From positions 686,530 through 750,529 of the forward strand of contig NZ_OX424407.1 in assembly GCF_949152215.1 (NCBI RefSeq): a DNA stretch of 64,000 nt, given 5' to 3'. The stretch's first letter is position 1. The number at the start of each line of letters is the position of its first letter. The DNA comes from Lancefieldella sp. Marseille-Q7238 (GTDB lineage: Bacteria > Actinomycetota > Coriobacteriia > Coriobacteriales > Atopobiaceae). A program made the position numbers and the translations under genes. Shown here one piece after another: positions 1 to 9,040 of the stretch. The notes beneath the pieces are model-generated. The model ran no database searches. It was not told the DNA's origin and worked only from the letters and a program-made list of their open reading frames with translations.

Positions 1-2074
1 AGTACAGTTTGGCGCCTGCCGGAATGCGGTTATCCACCATCAGAAGATGCAGTTCTTCCTCGCCGTTTCGCTCGTTCACGGCAGAAAGCAGCATGCCACA
101 AGAATCAATACCCATCATGGCTCTGGGCGGGAGGTTTGTGATAGCAATCAAAGTCTTTCCAACCAATTCGTCCGGCTCGTAATAAGCGTGAATTCCGCTT
201 AAAATCACGCGGTCCGTATCCGTTCCATCATCCAAGACGAACTTGAGGAGCTTCTTACTCTTTGGTACAGCCAAGCACTCCTTGACCTTGACGGCGCGGA
301 AATCACTTTTGCTGAACGTATCAAAATCCACAAAATCAGTGAACAACGGTTCAATTTTCACTCCGGAGAAGTCAATCTTTTCGTTTGGCGCGAAGAAGCC
401 GCTTGCCTCAGAAGCAGTCTCTGCCGCGACCTCAGACGTGGCCTCAGACGCGGTTTCAGATGCGCCCTCTTCTTTGGCTCCTGCATCCTCATGCGCTTCT
501 TTATTGTTCGGCCTTGAGGGTCTCATTTGCGGGAAGAGCAGAACGTCGCGAATCGAAGGTTGATCACAGAAGAGCATAATCATGCGATCGATTCCGTAAC
601 CGACACCGCCTGCGGGGGGCATACCGTACTCAAGAGCGCGGATGAAGTCGTAATCGTACTCCATGGCCTCATCATCGCCCTGACGCTTGGCCTCCATTTG
701 AGCGGCAAAACGCTCTTCCTGATCCACGGGGTCATTAAGCTCAGAATAGGCGTTTGCATATTCGGCACCCTTGATAACCAGCTCAAAGCGATCAGTCAGA
801 CGAGGATCATCGTCTTTACGCTTGGTTAAAGGAGATACTTCTGCCGGATAGTCACATACAAATGTCGGATTTATGATGCTTTTCTCGCCAAGCTCATCGT
901 AGATCTCAAAGAGAAGCTTTCCGGCTCCCCACTCAACGTTCCACTCGATATCAAAGCGATCAAGCACCTCACGCAATTTTTCAACGGGGGTGTCAATGGA
1001 GAGATCCTCACCCGTAACCTCAGACGCTATCTCTGAAAGAGGCGCCACACGCCACTCACCCGACAGGTCAATCTCGGTACCCTGGAAGGTAATAACCTCG
1101 TGGCCAGCTTCGTAGCCGCAGGCACGGCGAGCGATATCCTGGAAAAGCTCTTGAGAAAGTTTGCGCATACCGGCCAAATCAGAGTAGGCAGCATACGCTT
1201 CCATGGAGGTAAACTCGGGGTTGTGCGTAAGATCCATACCCTCGTTTCTGAATTGACGACCAATCTCAAAGACGCGCTCAAGGCCGCCAACAATCAGACG
1301 CTTGAGCGGTAGCTCGGTAGCAATGCGCAGATAGTTTTCGGTGTTTAAGGCGTTGTAGTGCGTGATAAACGGCTTGGCATTAGCGCCACCGAGAATCTCC
1401 TGCAAAACGGGAGTCTCTACCTCCATATAACCGTCGTCTTCCATATGCTGGCGGATGATGGAAATGATTTGAGAGCGCTTACGGAATACCTCGCGTACCT
1501 CAGGATTCATAATAAGATCAACGTAGCGCTGGCGATAGCGGACTTCGCGATCAGTAAGACCGTGGAACTTCTCTGGCAGCGGGCGCAGCGACTTAGACAA
1601 CCACCTCAGGCGAACAGGCGCGATGGAAAGCTGGCCGCGGCGAGTGCGCATCACCGTACCGGTGGCACCGATAATATCGCCCAAATCAAGCATGCCGAGA
1701 AGATCCCAACTTGCTTCATCGAGATTATTGATACGGCAGAACAGCTGCAGCTGACCGGTATGGTCTTCGATAACGACAAAGGCAATCTTGCCCTGATTGC
1801 GAATGGCGCGGACGCGGCCCGCAACAGCGTATTCGTCTTCAGTGCTCTCGCCGTTCTCAAGCGCGGCGTAGCGTTCTTCCAGTTCGGAAACGTGCGCGGT
1901 AACCTCAGACTGTATAGGATACGGATTGATCCCGGCATCAAGTAAGGCTTGGCGGCGAGCCCTGCGCTGGGCGCGCTCGTCATTGACTGACACTTCAGCG
2001 CTGTTTTTCTCGGCGGCATTGTTCTTCTCGGCAACACCATTCTTTTCGACAGCGTTTTGCGCGTTTTCCGACAT
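1..2074 (-). CDS. lysS: Lysyl-tRNA synthetase (class II) with C-terminal MetRS-type tRNA-binding domain, 3' end outside window
   Basis: Charges tRNA-Lys with lysine in the cytoplasm. The reading frame begins at ATG 2074 after an AGGAGG only 4 bases upstream and is still open at base 1 (over 690 codons). After an Ala/Asn/Glu-rich tail of about 30 residues come an OB-fold anticodon-binding domain and the class II core, with motifs such as FEIGRQFRNEGMD and GVGYGIDRMIMLF. Ordinary bacterial LysRS (about 500 aa) would stop after LLFPQMRP near residue 520. Here an Ala/Ser/Glu-rich linker follows (around residues 530-560), then a second domain reading FRAVKVKECLAVPKSKKLLK, ILSGIHAYYEPDELVGK, NLPPRAMMGIDSCGM and IPAGAKL. 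This is the Trbp111/MetRS C-terminal tRNA-binding fold. The core identity is certain; the extra domain is read directly from the frame. It lies downstream of greA on the same strand. Confidence 0.95.
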   Translation of the reverse strand, partial: MSENAQNAVEKNGVAEKNNAAEKNSAEVSVNDERAQRRARRQALLDAGINPYPIQSEVTAHVSELEERYAALENGESTEDEYAVAGRVRAIRNQGKIAFVVIEDHTGQLQLFCRINNLDEASWDLLGMLDLGDIIGATGTVMRTRRGQLSIAPVRLRWLSKSLRPLPEKFHGLTDREVRYRQRYVDLIMNPEVREVFRKRSQIISIIRQHMEDDGYMEVETPVLQEILGGANAKPFITHYNALNTENYLRIATELPLKRLIVGGLERVFEIGRQFRNEGMDLTHNPEFTSMEAYAAYSDLAGMRKLSQELFQDIARRACGYEAGHEVITFQGTEIDLSGEWRVAPLSEIASEVTGEDLSIDTPVEKLREVLDRFDIEWNVEWGAGKLLFEIYDELGEKSIINPTFVCDYPAEVSPLTKRKDDDPRLTDRFELVIKGAEYANAYSELNDPVDQEERFAAQMEAKRQGDDEAMEYDYDFIRALEYGMPPAGGVGYGIDRMIMLFCDQPSIRDVLLFPQMRPSRPNNKEAHEDAGAKEEGASETASEATSEVAAETASEASGFFAPNEKIDFSGVKIEPLFTDFVDFDTFSKSDFRAVKVKECLAVPKSKKLLKFVLDDGTDTDRVILSGIHAYYEPDELVGKTLIAITNLPPRAMMGIDSCGMLLSAVNERNGEEELHLLMVDNRIPAGAKLY

Positions 2075-2101
2075 GCATCCTCCTGGGATTTCAATAAATA
2101 A

Positions 2102-2126
2102 GCCCCGCGCCGGACAGACACGGGGC
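2102..2126 (-). terminator. Rho-independent terminator after greA
   Basis: Reading the minus strand, GCCCCG pairs with CGGGGC around a 13-base loop and is followed by TTATTTATT. It sits between the greA stop and the lysS start, so lysS probably has its own promoter or depends on read-through. Confidence 0.6.
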
Positions 2127-2150
2127 GAACTCTTGTATGTTCCGGCCGGT

Positions 2151-2630
2151 CTAGCGGGTAATTGCGGTAATGGTGTATTTCTTCACCTTGCCGTTCGGCG
2201 TGGTGAATTCTACCTTGTCGCCCTTTTTATGGCCGATAAGCGCCTCTCCTGCGGGTGATTCGTTTGAAATCTTATGTTCAAGCGAATTGGTCTCGGTGGT
2301 GCCCACGATAATGTACTTTGCCGTCTTTCCCTTTGCGTCTTCAAACTCAACGGTAGTGCCAATGGCTACCGTGATTCTGCGCTTGCTGCCGCCTTCAACG
2401 ACTTTCGCGACAGAGAGAATCTGACGGATCTCATTGATGCGGGATTCGTTGTGCGACTGCTCTTCCTTGGCGGCGTCGTACTCGGAGTTTTCGGAAAGGT
2501 CACCAAAGCCGCGAGCTTCCTTGATGCGTTCTACAATCTCGTCATGCTTTTCGCCCTCGCGATACGCGAGCTCTTCAACAAGCTTTTGACGACCTTCGGG
2601 GGTAAGTACAATCTCTTTGCTGGTATCCAT
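2151..2630 (-). CDS. greA: Transcription elongation factor GreA
   Basis: Rescues backtracked RNA polymerase by stimulating transcript cleavage through the secondary channel. The 159-residue length is usual for GreA. The N-terminal coiled-coil domain carries the signature GDLSENSEYDAAKEEQ (about residues 43-58), which holds the acidic tip residues that coordinate the catalytic Mg2+. The C-terminal FKBP-like domain contains SPAGEALIGHKKGD near residue 124. It starts at ATG 2630, lies upstream of lysS on the same strand, and is followed by a terminator hairpin. Identification is secure. Confidence 0.97.
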   Translation of the reverse strand: MDTSKEIVLTPEGRQKLVEELAYREGEKHDEIVERIKEARGFGDLSENSEYDAAKEEQSHNESRINEIRQILSVAKVVEGGSKRRITVAIGTTVEFEDAKGKTAKYIIVGTTETNSLEHKISNESPAGEALIGHKKGDKVEFTTPNGKVKKYTITAITR

Positions 2631-2701
2631 CGGATTCTTTCTGTTAATAGGACTGGTGCAGGGTTGACTGGATGTGGTCTGGCGTTGCGCGAGAAGCGCG
2701 T

Positions 2702-2935
2702 TTACTCGGCCTTCTTCTCGTCCTCGACGATTTCCACATCAACGTCATCGTCCTCCTTCTTGGAAGACTTCTTGGCGTCTTTGTCGTCGTCAATATCTTC
2801 TTCCATACCCTCGCGAACAGACTTGACTGTCTGACCTAACGACTTACCGAGCTTCGGAAGGTTCTTCGGCCCAAAAATCACAAGAACGACCACGAGAATA
2901 ATGAGGATCTCAGGAATGCCAAGACCAAGAATCAT
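2702..2935 (-). CDS. tatA: Sec-independent translocase protein TatA/TatE
   Basis: Pore-forming component of the twin-arginine export system. The 77-residue protein has an N-terminal membrane helix (about residues 5-20, IPEILIILVVVLVIFGP). The hallmark FGPKNLPKLGKSLGQ amphipathic helix follows, then a highly charged Asp/Lys/Glu tail. No tatB or tatC lies beside it, so the other Tat parts must be elsewhere. A likely client in this window is the twin-arginine BMP lipoprotein at 47897-48910. An AGGTAGTT-type site precedes ATG 2935. TatA versus TatE cannot be separated by sequence alone. Confidence 0.93.
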   Translation of the reverse strand: MILGLGIPEILIILVVVLVIFGPKNLPKLGKSLGQTVKSVREGMEEDIDDDKDAKKSSKKEDDDVDVEIVEDEKKAE

Positions 2936-3043
2936 AGGAACTACCTCCGTGACAATTTAAGTGTATATCGCTCATTCACGCGTACGCGCGATGTCGCATC
3001 CGCTAGTATAACCGAGAAAGCAACGGAATAACAAGGAATTAGT

Positions 3044-3904
3044 ATGCTCACATCTGATCTACAAGCGCTTCTGCTTTGGTCGCTCATCATTTGTCTCGCG
3101 ATTATCGGTATTTACCTGCTGTTTTTATGGATTCTTCGACTTCGCGGCATTTATGTCACGCGTACGAAATTTGGCGTCACAATGGTGTTTGACTCCGTCG
3201 ACACCGACAACACTCCCGTGCGCCTTCTGAATGTCAACGGAACGTACCAGTCGGTAAGCTACATACCCAAACAGCTCCGCGCCGAGCTGGCAGTTGAGTA
3301 TCATCGCCTTATGGCACGCTTGATTGAGGAGGTCACCGCCACGCCGCGAGAAGAGCCGCGCGACCGTGTGCTCGTCTTGGGAGGCGGTGGATTTTCGCTC
3401 CCGAAATATCTCATCGCTCACTGCCCTCAGCTGGATATCACTGCCGTAGAGATTGATCCCAAGATTGTCGCAATTGCACATGAGCGTTTCTTTCTTGATG
3501 AAGTGCTCGCTCAAAGCAACGCTGATCACGGTGGCAGAGTGCATATCATCACGGACGACGCCTGGAAGGTTCTTCAAAACGAGAAAGCTGACTCGCTCGC
3601 TGTTATCGTAAACGAGGTGTTTGCAGGTAAAAAACCTCTTGGCCCCATGGAGACCGCTCAAGGAGCGGCGCTGGTACATGAGCGGCTGCGCAAGGGTGGC
3701 CTTTACCTGGCAGACATCCGCTGCCCTTTGGAAGGTCCCACGTCAGCGCCGCTTGCTGAAGTCACTAAGGAATTTGGAAGCGTTTTTGCCCATGTAGTCT
3801 ACATTCCGGAATGGCCCAGCACGCCAAAGACCGCGGGAAACAACGTATTTCTCGCTACAGACGCGGATATCGCGTATCCAAAAGGTACTATTGTTGTGAA
3901 ATAA
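3044..3904 (+). CDS. Membrane-anchored spermidine-synthase-like / SAM-dependent methyltransferase-fold protein
   Basis: The first about 35 residues are a single membrane helix ([20 protein letters not shown]). The remainder looks like the spermidine-synthase-type Rossmann fold: a glycine loop [15 protein letters not shown] near residue 102, the acidic ribose-binding strand [18 protein letters not shown], and DDAWKVL further on. Such proteins (SpeE-like, non-polyamine) are common in actinobacteria and have no settled substrate. The catalytic Asp context of true spermidine synthases (GDG / D-x-x-DP) is not clearly present, so I do not call it SpeE. It is divergent from tatA; the malolactic enzyme starts 21 bases after it and may be co-transcribed. 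Confidence 0.7.
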   Translation: MLTSDLQALLLWSLIICLAIIGIYLLFLWILRLRGIYVTRTKFGVTMVFDSVDTDNTPVRLLNVNGTYQSVSYIPKQLRAELAVEYHRLMARLIEEVTATPREEPRDRVLVLGGGGFSLPKYLIAHCPQLDITAVEIDPKIVAIAHERFFLDEVLAQSNADHGGRVHIITDDAWKVLQNEKADSLAVIVNEVFAGKKPLGPMETAQGAALVHERLRKGGLYLADIRCPLEGPTSAPLAEVTKEFGSVFAHVVYIPEWPSTPKTAGNNVFLATDADIAYPKGTIVVK

Positions 3905-3924
3905 AACCGACATCGGGAGGCATC

Positions 3925-5577
3925 ATGAAGCGCGGCCTTGACCTTTTGAACGACCCTTTTCTGAACAAGGGAACAGCTTTTACAGCTGAAGAGCGCGCAA
4001 AGTACAACCTTGTGGGACTTTTGCCTCCCCATATTCAAACCATTGAGGAGCAGGTCAGACAAGCCTATGAGAACTATTCGACAAAGGCTGATAGTGAGGC
4101 TAAACGCCACTATCTGATGCGTTTGTTCTCAAAGAACCGGACTCTGTTCTATAACCTCTTCTCCAAGCATCTTGAGGAATTCATGCCCGTGGTGTATGAC
4201 CCCACCATCGCGCCCGATATCGAGAAGTACTCTGAGCGCTACGTCGATTCGCAATATGCCTGCTTCCTGTCTGCTGACCATCCCGAAAGCATCGAGGCGT
4301 CGCTGGTCAATGCCGCCGCCGGCCGCGATATCGACCTCATTGTGGTTACCGACGCCGAAGCAATTCTCGGCATCGGCGACTGGGGCACAAACGGCGTTGA
4401 AATCTCCGTTGGCAAGCTCATGGTATATACCGCGGCCGCCGGTCTTGACCCTAGCCGCGTCCTTCCAGTTGTTATCGACGCGGGCACTCATCGCCAAGAA
4501 CTTTTGGACAGCGATCTTTATCTTGGCGAGCGTCACGGACGCTTTGATGACGAGAAGTACTACGAGTTTGTTGACCGCTTTGTCACCTGCGCTGAACAGC
4601 TGTTCCCCAACCTCTATCTGCACTTTGAGGATTTCGGGCGCAGTCATGCGACCGTATTGCTCGACAAATACAAAAATACCTATCCCGTGTTTAATGATGA
4701 CGTTCAAGGCACCGGCATTGTTACCCTTGCTGGTATTTTAGGCGGTCTGAATATCACCGGCGAAAAGCTCGCCGACCAGATCTATCTCTGTTTTGGCGCC
4801 GGCACCGCAGGCTGCGGCATCGCTAATCGTATTCTGCAAGAGTTTGTGGACCAGGGTGTGGACCGAGAAGAAGCACGCACGCATTTTTACCTGGTAGACC
4901 GCCAGGGGTTGCTTTTTGACGATATGAATTCCTTGACGCCTGAACAGCGTCCCTTCGCCCGCAAACGCTCCGAGTTTGAAGACGACGCTGACCTTACAAC
5001 GCTTCTGGACGTAGTACGCGCCGTTCATCCCACCATTATGGTAGGAACGTCTACCGTCCACGGGGCTTTTACCGAAGACGTTGTCAGAGAAATGGCCGCT
5101 CTCTGCAAGCGTCCTATGATTTTCCCGCTCTCTAACCCCACAAAGTTAGCCGAAGCCACAGCCTTTAATGTGCTTACGTGGACCGAAGGACGCGCGCTGG
5201 TAGCCACCGGAGTTCCATCCGATGATGTCACGGTCAACGGCGTCACCTACCAGATTGGTCAGGCAAATAACGCCCTTATCTACCCCGGTCTTGGTCTTGG
5301 CGTTCTCGCCTCAAAAGCACGTCTTCTAACCGATCAGATGATTTCTTTGGCAGCTCACTCCCTGGGCGGCATTGTCGACACTACACAACCTGGAGCCGCA
5401 GTTTTGCCTCCCGTTTCCCGCATCACCGAGTTCTCGGAACGTATCGCCACAGGCGTTGCTAAAGAGGCTGTCAAGCAGGGGTTGAACCGCAAGCCAATCA
5501 CGGATGCCTCAGCTGCCGTCCATAACCTCAAATGGGTTCCGGTCTATCAGGAACTTGAGGTGCACTTGTTGAGCTGA
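3925..5577 (+). CDS. mleA: Malolactic enzyme / NAD-dependent malic enzyme family
   Basis: Decarboxylates L-malate, in malolactic enzymes directly to L-lactate with bound NAD+ and Mn2+, in malic enzymes to pyruvate. Start ATG 3925 is preceded by GGGAGG; a longer frame upstream overlaps the previous gene. The 550 residues match the malolactic subgroup closely in memory: [17 protein letters not shown] at the N-terminus, [24 protein letters not shown]-type loop ([14 protein letters not shown]), [29 protein letters not shown] and [18 protein letters not shown]. Malic enzymes of the SfcA/MaeA type are of similar length but differ in these blocks. No malate permease (mleP) or LysR regulator (mleR) is adjacent, unlike in lactic acid bacteria. 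Family is certain; the malolactic assignment is likely but needs a tree. Confidence 0.8.
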   Translation: MKRGLDLLNDPFLNKGTAFTAEERAKYNLVGLLPPHIQTIEEQVRQAYENYSTKADSEAKRHYLMRLFSKNRTLFYNLFSKHLEEFMPVVYDPTIAPDIEKYSERYVDSQYACFLSADHPESIEASLVNAAAGRDIDLIVVTDAEAILGIGDWGTNGVEISVGKLMVYTAAAGLDPSRVLPVVIDAGTHRQELLDSDLYLGERHGRFDDEKYYEFVDRFVTCAEQLFPNLYLHFEDFGRSHATVLLDKYKNTYPVFNDDVQGTGIVTLAGILGGLNITGEKLADQIYLCFGAGTAGCGIANRILQEFVDQGVDREEARTHFYLVDRQGLLFDDMNSLTPEQRPFARKRSEFEDDADLTTLLDVVRAVHPTIMVGTSTVHGAFTEDVVREMAALCKRPMIFPLSNPTKLAEATAFNVLTWTEGRALVATGVPSDDVTVNGVTYQIGQANNALIYPGLGLGVLASKARLLTDQMISLAAHSLGGIVDTTQPGAAVLPPVSRITEFSERIATGVAKEAVKQGLNRKPITDASAAVHNLKWVPVYQELEVHLLS

Positions 5578-5860
5578 CCGTCTATCTGCCTGTATTTACG
5601 CAGCGTACCCATTACCTCAAATCCGCGCGACGTACTCCGAGCGCAAGCGTGTAAAGATTGATCGCCCTCCTATGGTCAGCATGAACAATGAGCTGCAGGA
5701 AAACTTCCGTGGCACAATCACAATGGCTCAGCGAAGCCCTTGACCTTTGCAGAGTATATCGCTACGCTACTGCCAGAAATGGCTTATGGACGCGTTGTCT
5801 TTATGCATCGATTATCAGGTAGTTTTAGGCAGTTTGATCTCCCGTATAAGGAGGTGCTTT
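5578..5860 (+). promoter_or_regulatory. Non-coding region with probable promoter ahead of the mgtA leader
   Basis: No convincing gene was seen here. TTGACC at 5740-5745 and TACGCT at 5763-5768 are 17 bases apart and could form a promoter with a weak -10. That would give a leader transcript of roughly 320 bases before mgtA. I looked for the conserved core of the M-box Mg2+ riboswitch and did not find it. A short frame ending at about 5736 carries no known motif. Confidence 0.35.
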
Positions 5861-5995
5861 ATGTCCGATCACAGTCGAAGTCCCCGTTCAAGCGCGGAGC
5901 CCCATCTTTACGCGTTGTGGCTTTCCTTCGGCATAAAGCGCTGCGAAACTTGCCGCGTTCTTCTCGCCCGCCAGTCCTTCGTTTCTTACCGATAA
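5861..5995 (+). CDS. Possible 44-residue leader peptide upstream of mgtA
   Basis: ATG 5861 follows a near-perfect ribosome binding site (AAGGAGGTG) at good spacing. The predicted peptide is basic, begins MSDHSRSPRSSAEPHLY and ends FVSYR, with a CETC pair in the middle; I recognise no family. It ends 98 bases before the mgtA start. In Salmonella, translation of the proline-containing mgtL leader ORF senses Mg2+/proline and controls mgtA transcription, so a leader role is a reasonable inference from position. It could also be a small protein in its own right or a chance ORF. Confidence 0.4.
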   Translation: MSDHSRSPRSSAEPHLYALWLSFGIKRCETCRVLLARQSFVSYR

Positions 5996-6093
5996 GAACG
6001 ACACAACTTATGTGAAGCATATGTTCCGCGCCAGGTTCTCACCCACCGGCCGACGCCGACACACTCGGCATGACTCCGAAACGGAGGTGCGCA

Positions 6094-8922
6094 ATGTCTT
6101 CAACCAGGCGCGCAATTCACAACCACAGCAACCGTACGCTCACGAGCGGAGACCTCGGAACTCTGCTGACCTTTGCTGCCGCCCACTCCGAACGCAGCGT
6201 CTGTCACAAAGCACACACTACGCCCCAGGGGCTGCCGATTGACATCGCTCAGGCCAAGCTTGACCTCAATGGTCCCAACGCTATCTCGGAGGCCGTTGAG
6301 GATCCAGCGGTTATTCGATTTATCAAAAGCTTTGCAAGCCCCTTTACACTCATTTTGGTAGTACTCGCCGCAATCTCCTATGTCACCAACGTTATGCTGG
6401 CGCCACCCGGAGAAAAAGATCCCTCTACGGTCATCATCATTGCCGTTATGGTGCTCATCTCAGGCATCATTGATTTCGTGCAAAGTTCAAAAGGCGCTTC
6501 TGCAGCCGCGGCGCTCTCAAAGATGGTTACCGCCACCACATGCGTAATCCGCCAGCCAATCAGCTTTGACAGCTTCGATGATGAGGCTGCAGCTGCCAAA
6601 GACAGCAACGGCTCCGGCAATCATACCGAAGCCGCCGGAGATAACGACAGCTTTAGCGCAGAAATCCCTTTTGCCGAGGTAGTCGTTGGAGACGTAGTGC
6701 TTCTCGCCAGCGGAGACATGGTACCTGCCGACTGCCGCGTGCTTGACGCCAAGGATCTCTTTGTAAACGAAGCTGCCCTGACCGGAGAATCCGAGCCTGT
6801 CGAAAAGCTGACGGGTGTTGTTCACGCGCGGCGGCGAGCCGATGGAACACGCTATCCGCTTTCCCTCTCTGAGTGCACAAATCTGCTGCTCGCAGGTACC
6901 ACCGTACAATCAGGCAGCGCTCGCGCCGTTATAGTGGCCACAGGAGACGAGACCTATGTAGGGCGCATTTCAAAGGCGCTCAGGCAGCCGCCTGCCGAGA
7001 CAAGCTTCGATGCGGGTTTGAAATCGGTCTCTAAGGTTCTTGTTGTCTTTATGCTGGTCATGTGCCCGATTGTGCTGCTTGTCAATGGCATCATGAAAGG
7101 AGACTGGCTGGACGCGCTTTTGTTCAGCGTCTCGGTTGCCGTCGGCATTACGCCGCAGATGTTGCCCGTCATCGTCACCACCTGTCTCTCACGCGGAGCC
7201 ACGCGGATGGCAAAACAAGATGTCATCGTCAAGAGCCCTTCTGCCATTCAAAATCTCGGCGCCATCGATATCCTCTGCACCGACAAGACCGGCACCATCA
7301 CGGCAGACGAGGTCATACTTGAGCGTCATCTGAACGTCCTCGGCGAGGAGGACGAATCCGTTTTACGCCATGCTTTTTTGAACAGCTATTTTCAGACAGG
7401 GCTTCGCAATCTCATCGATAAGGCCATCATCAAAGCTACTAGGCGCCTTACTGATATAGACCATCTGACCGGCGATTACCTCAAAATCGATGAGGTTCCC
7501 TTTGATTTTGAGCGTCGCCGTATGAGCGTGGTGGTCAAGGACGACTCGGGCAGAACCCAGATGATTACCAAGGGCGCCGTCGAGGAAATTCTCACCGTCT
7601 GCACCTCCGTTGATCTTGGCAGCGAGGTGTCTCCCTTGACCGAAGCGCAGCGCCGCGAAGTGCTTCGACGCGTGCAACATCTCAACGCCGAAGGCATGCG
7701 TGTCATAGCGGTAGCGCAGAAGGACGACCCGCGGCCGGTAGGTGAATTTGGCGTCGATGATGAGTCCGAGATGACTCTCATTGGCTATCTGGCATTTCTT
7801 GATCCGCCTAAAGCAAGCGCTGCTGAAGCTGTCAAAAAGCTTGGCGAGAGGGGCGTCAGCGTCAAAGTTCTTACGGGCGATAATGAAGGCGTCGCGGCGG
7901 CCGTTTGCGAAAAAGTCGGCATCAAAGTCGACGTGCTTCTTTTGGGCGAAGAAATTGAAGCTCTCTCCGATCAGACGCTCCGTAAGCGGGTTGAAGAGAC
8001 GCAACTCTTTGCCAAACTTTCTCCCATGCAGAAAGCGCGTGTTGTTGAAGCGCTCCGCCGAAATGGCCATATCGTAGGCTTTATGGGCGACGGCATCAAT
8101 GACGCGGCTGCCATGCGTGCTTCTGACGTCGGCATCTCTGTGGATACTGCCGTTGATGTAGCGAAGGAATCAGCTGACATCATCCTGCTGCAGAAAGATC
8201 TTCTCGTCCTTAAAAGCGGTGTTGAGGAAGGCCGGCGTACCTATGGCAATACAATCAAATACATCAAGGCAACCGCCAGTTCAAACTTCGGAAATGTTCT
8301 TTCGGTTATGGTTGCCAGTATTCTGCTTCCGTTTTTGCCTATGTCCGCGCTCCAGCTCTTGCTCTTGGGACTTGCTTATACGCTGACCTGCATCGCAATT
8401 CCCTGGGATACGGTTGATGAGAGCTTTTTGGCAAAGCCCCGCTCATGGGAAGCCCGCTCCATTACAGGCTTTATGCTCTGGATAGGACCGGTAAGTTCCA
8501 TCTTTGACATACTCACCTTCGCGCTCATGTTCTTTATCATCTCCCCGGCCCTTTCAGGTGGCACCTGGGCAGAACTGACCGCCTCCGGCGCTCTCGCCGC
8601 CCAAACTCTTTTTATCGCGTCATTTCAGACAGGCTGGTTCATAGAATCCATGTGGACCCAGACGTTTGTCCTGCACGCTTTGCGCACCGAGAAACTGCCT
8701 TTCATTCAAAGCCGCCCCTCTGCAGCCCTGACAGCGCTTACGATTATTGGCATCGCAGCGGTCAGTGCACTGCCTTTCCTGCCTGTAGTATCTACCGCCC
8801 TCGGTCTAGTTCGTCTACCGGTAGTCTTTTTCGGCTGGCTTTTAGCGCTTATGCTTGGCTATCTGATTCTTATCAGCATCGTCAAGACAATCTACATACG
8901 ACGGCATGGCTCACTGCTGTAA
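6094..8922 (+). CDS. mgtA: Magnesium-translocating P-type ATPase (P3B, MgtA/MgtB)
   Basis: Imports Mg2+ across the cytoplasmic membrane at the cost of ATP. I chose ATG 6094 because GGAGGT lies 6 bases before it; an in-frame ATG at 6070 lacks a site. At 942 residues it is a little longer than enteric MgtA (about 900) because of an Asp/Ser/Asn-rich insertion in the actuator domain near residues 160-185. Visible landmarks: TGES (NEAALTGESEPVEKL), the phosphorylated Asp in CTDKTGTIT (about residue 397), the hinge FMGDGINDAAAMRASDVGIS (D-x-GD-GxNDA), and paired membrane helices at both ends. The IxTTxL-type M4 and M5/M6 regions read as expected for P3B pumps. The gene is monocistronic, followed by a bidirectional hairpin. 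Confidence 0.93.
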   Translation: MSSTRRAIHNHSNRTLTSGDLGTLLTFAAAHSERSVCHKAHTTPQGLPIDIAQAKLDLNGPNAISEAVEDPAVIRFIKSFASPFTLILVVLAAISYVTNVMLAPPGEKDPSTVIIIAVMVLISGIIDFVQSSKGASAAAALSKMVTATTCVIRQPISFDSFDDEAAAAKDSNGSGNHTEAAGDNDSFSAEIPFAEVVVGDVVLLASGDMVPADCRVLDAKDLFVNEAALTGESEPVEKLTGVVHARRRADGTRYPLSLSECTNLLLAGTTVQSGSARAVIVATGDETYVGRISKALRQPPAETSFDAGLKSVSKVLVVFMLVMCPIVLLVNGIMKGDWLDALLFSVSVAVGITPQMLPVIVTTCLSRGATRMAKQDVIVKSPSAIQNLGAIDILCTDKTGTITADEVILERHLNVLGEEDESVLRHAFLNSYFQTGLRNLIDKAIIKATRRLTDIDHLTGDYLKIDEVPFDFERRRMSVVVKDDSGRTQMITKGAVEEILTVCTSVDLGSEVSPLTEAQRREVLRRVQHLNAEGMRVIAVAQKDDPRPVGEFGVDDESEMTLIGYLAFLDPPKASAAEAVKKLGERGVSVKVLTGDNEGVAAAVCEKVGIKVDVLLLGEEIEALSDQTLRKRVEETQLFAKLSPMQKARVVEALRRNGHIVGFMGDGINDAAAMRASDVGISVDTAVDVAKESADIILLQKDLLVLKSGVEEGRRTYGNTIKYIKATASSNFGNVLSVMVASILLPFLPMSALQLLLLGLAYTLTCIAIPWDTVDESFLAKPRSWEARSITGFMLWIGPVSSIFDILTFALMFFIISPALSGGTWAELTASGALAAQTLFIASFQTGWFIESMWTQTFVLHALRTEKLPFIQSRPSAALTALTIIGIAAVSALPFLPVVSTALGLVRLPVVFFGWLLALMLGYLILISIVKTIYIRRHGSLL
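8678..8710 (+). repeat. Direct repeat copy 1, inside the 3' end of mgtA
   Basis: This 33-base stretch coding for part of the mgtA C-terminus recurs just after the mgtA stop (8942-8974) with 30 of 33 bases identical. The shared core is CACCGAGAAACTGCCTTTCA. Read directly from the sequence. Confidence 0.85.
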
Positions 8923-8941
8923 CCCATATATATCATCAAAA

Positions 8942-8974
8942 CTTTGCACACCGAGAAACTGCCTTTCACTAAAA
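8942..8974 (+). repeat. Direct repeat copy 2, downstream of mgtA
   Basis: Second copy of the 33-base segment at 8678-8710, now non-coding and lying between the mgtA stop and the terminator hairpin. It looks like a small duplication of coding sequence into the 3' untranslated region. Confidence 0.85.
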
Positions 8975-8976
8975 CT

Positions 8977-9008
8977 GATGCCTGCAAGCACGCTTACTTG
9001 CAGGCATC
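8977..9008. terminator. Bidirectional terminator between mgtA and the ABC pair
   Basis: A 12-base perfect stem (GATGCCTGCAAG with CTTGCAGGCATC) around an 8-base loop. On the minus strand it is followed by AGTTTTAGT, on the plus by GTCTT, so it could end both convergent transcripts. Confidence 0.7.
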
Positions 9009-9040
9009 GTCTTAACCGAAATCCTATCCTTCGCCAATCT

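Noticed and set aside
5649-5738. Open frame ending in MNNELQENFRGTITMAQRSP
   Set aside because: It looks slightly coding-like but has no ribosome site, start context or relative I can name; too short to support.
5578-6093. Mg2+ riboswitch (M-box) before mgtA
   Set aside because: I looked for its conserved helices and core and did not see them; only the small ORF with a ribosome site stands out. A covariance search could overturn this.
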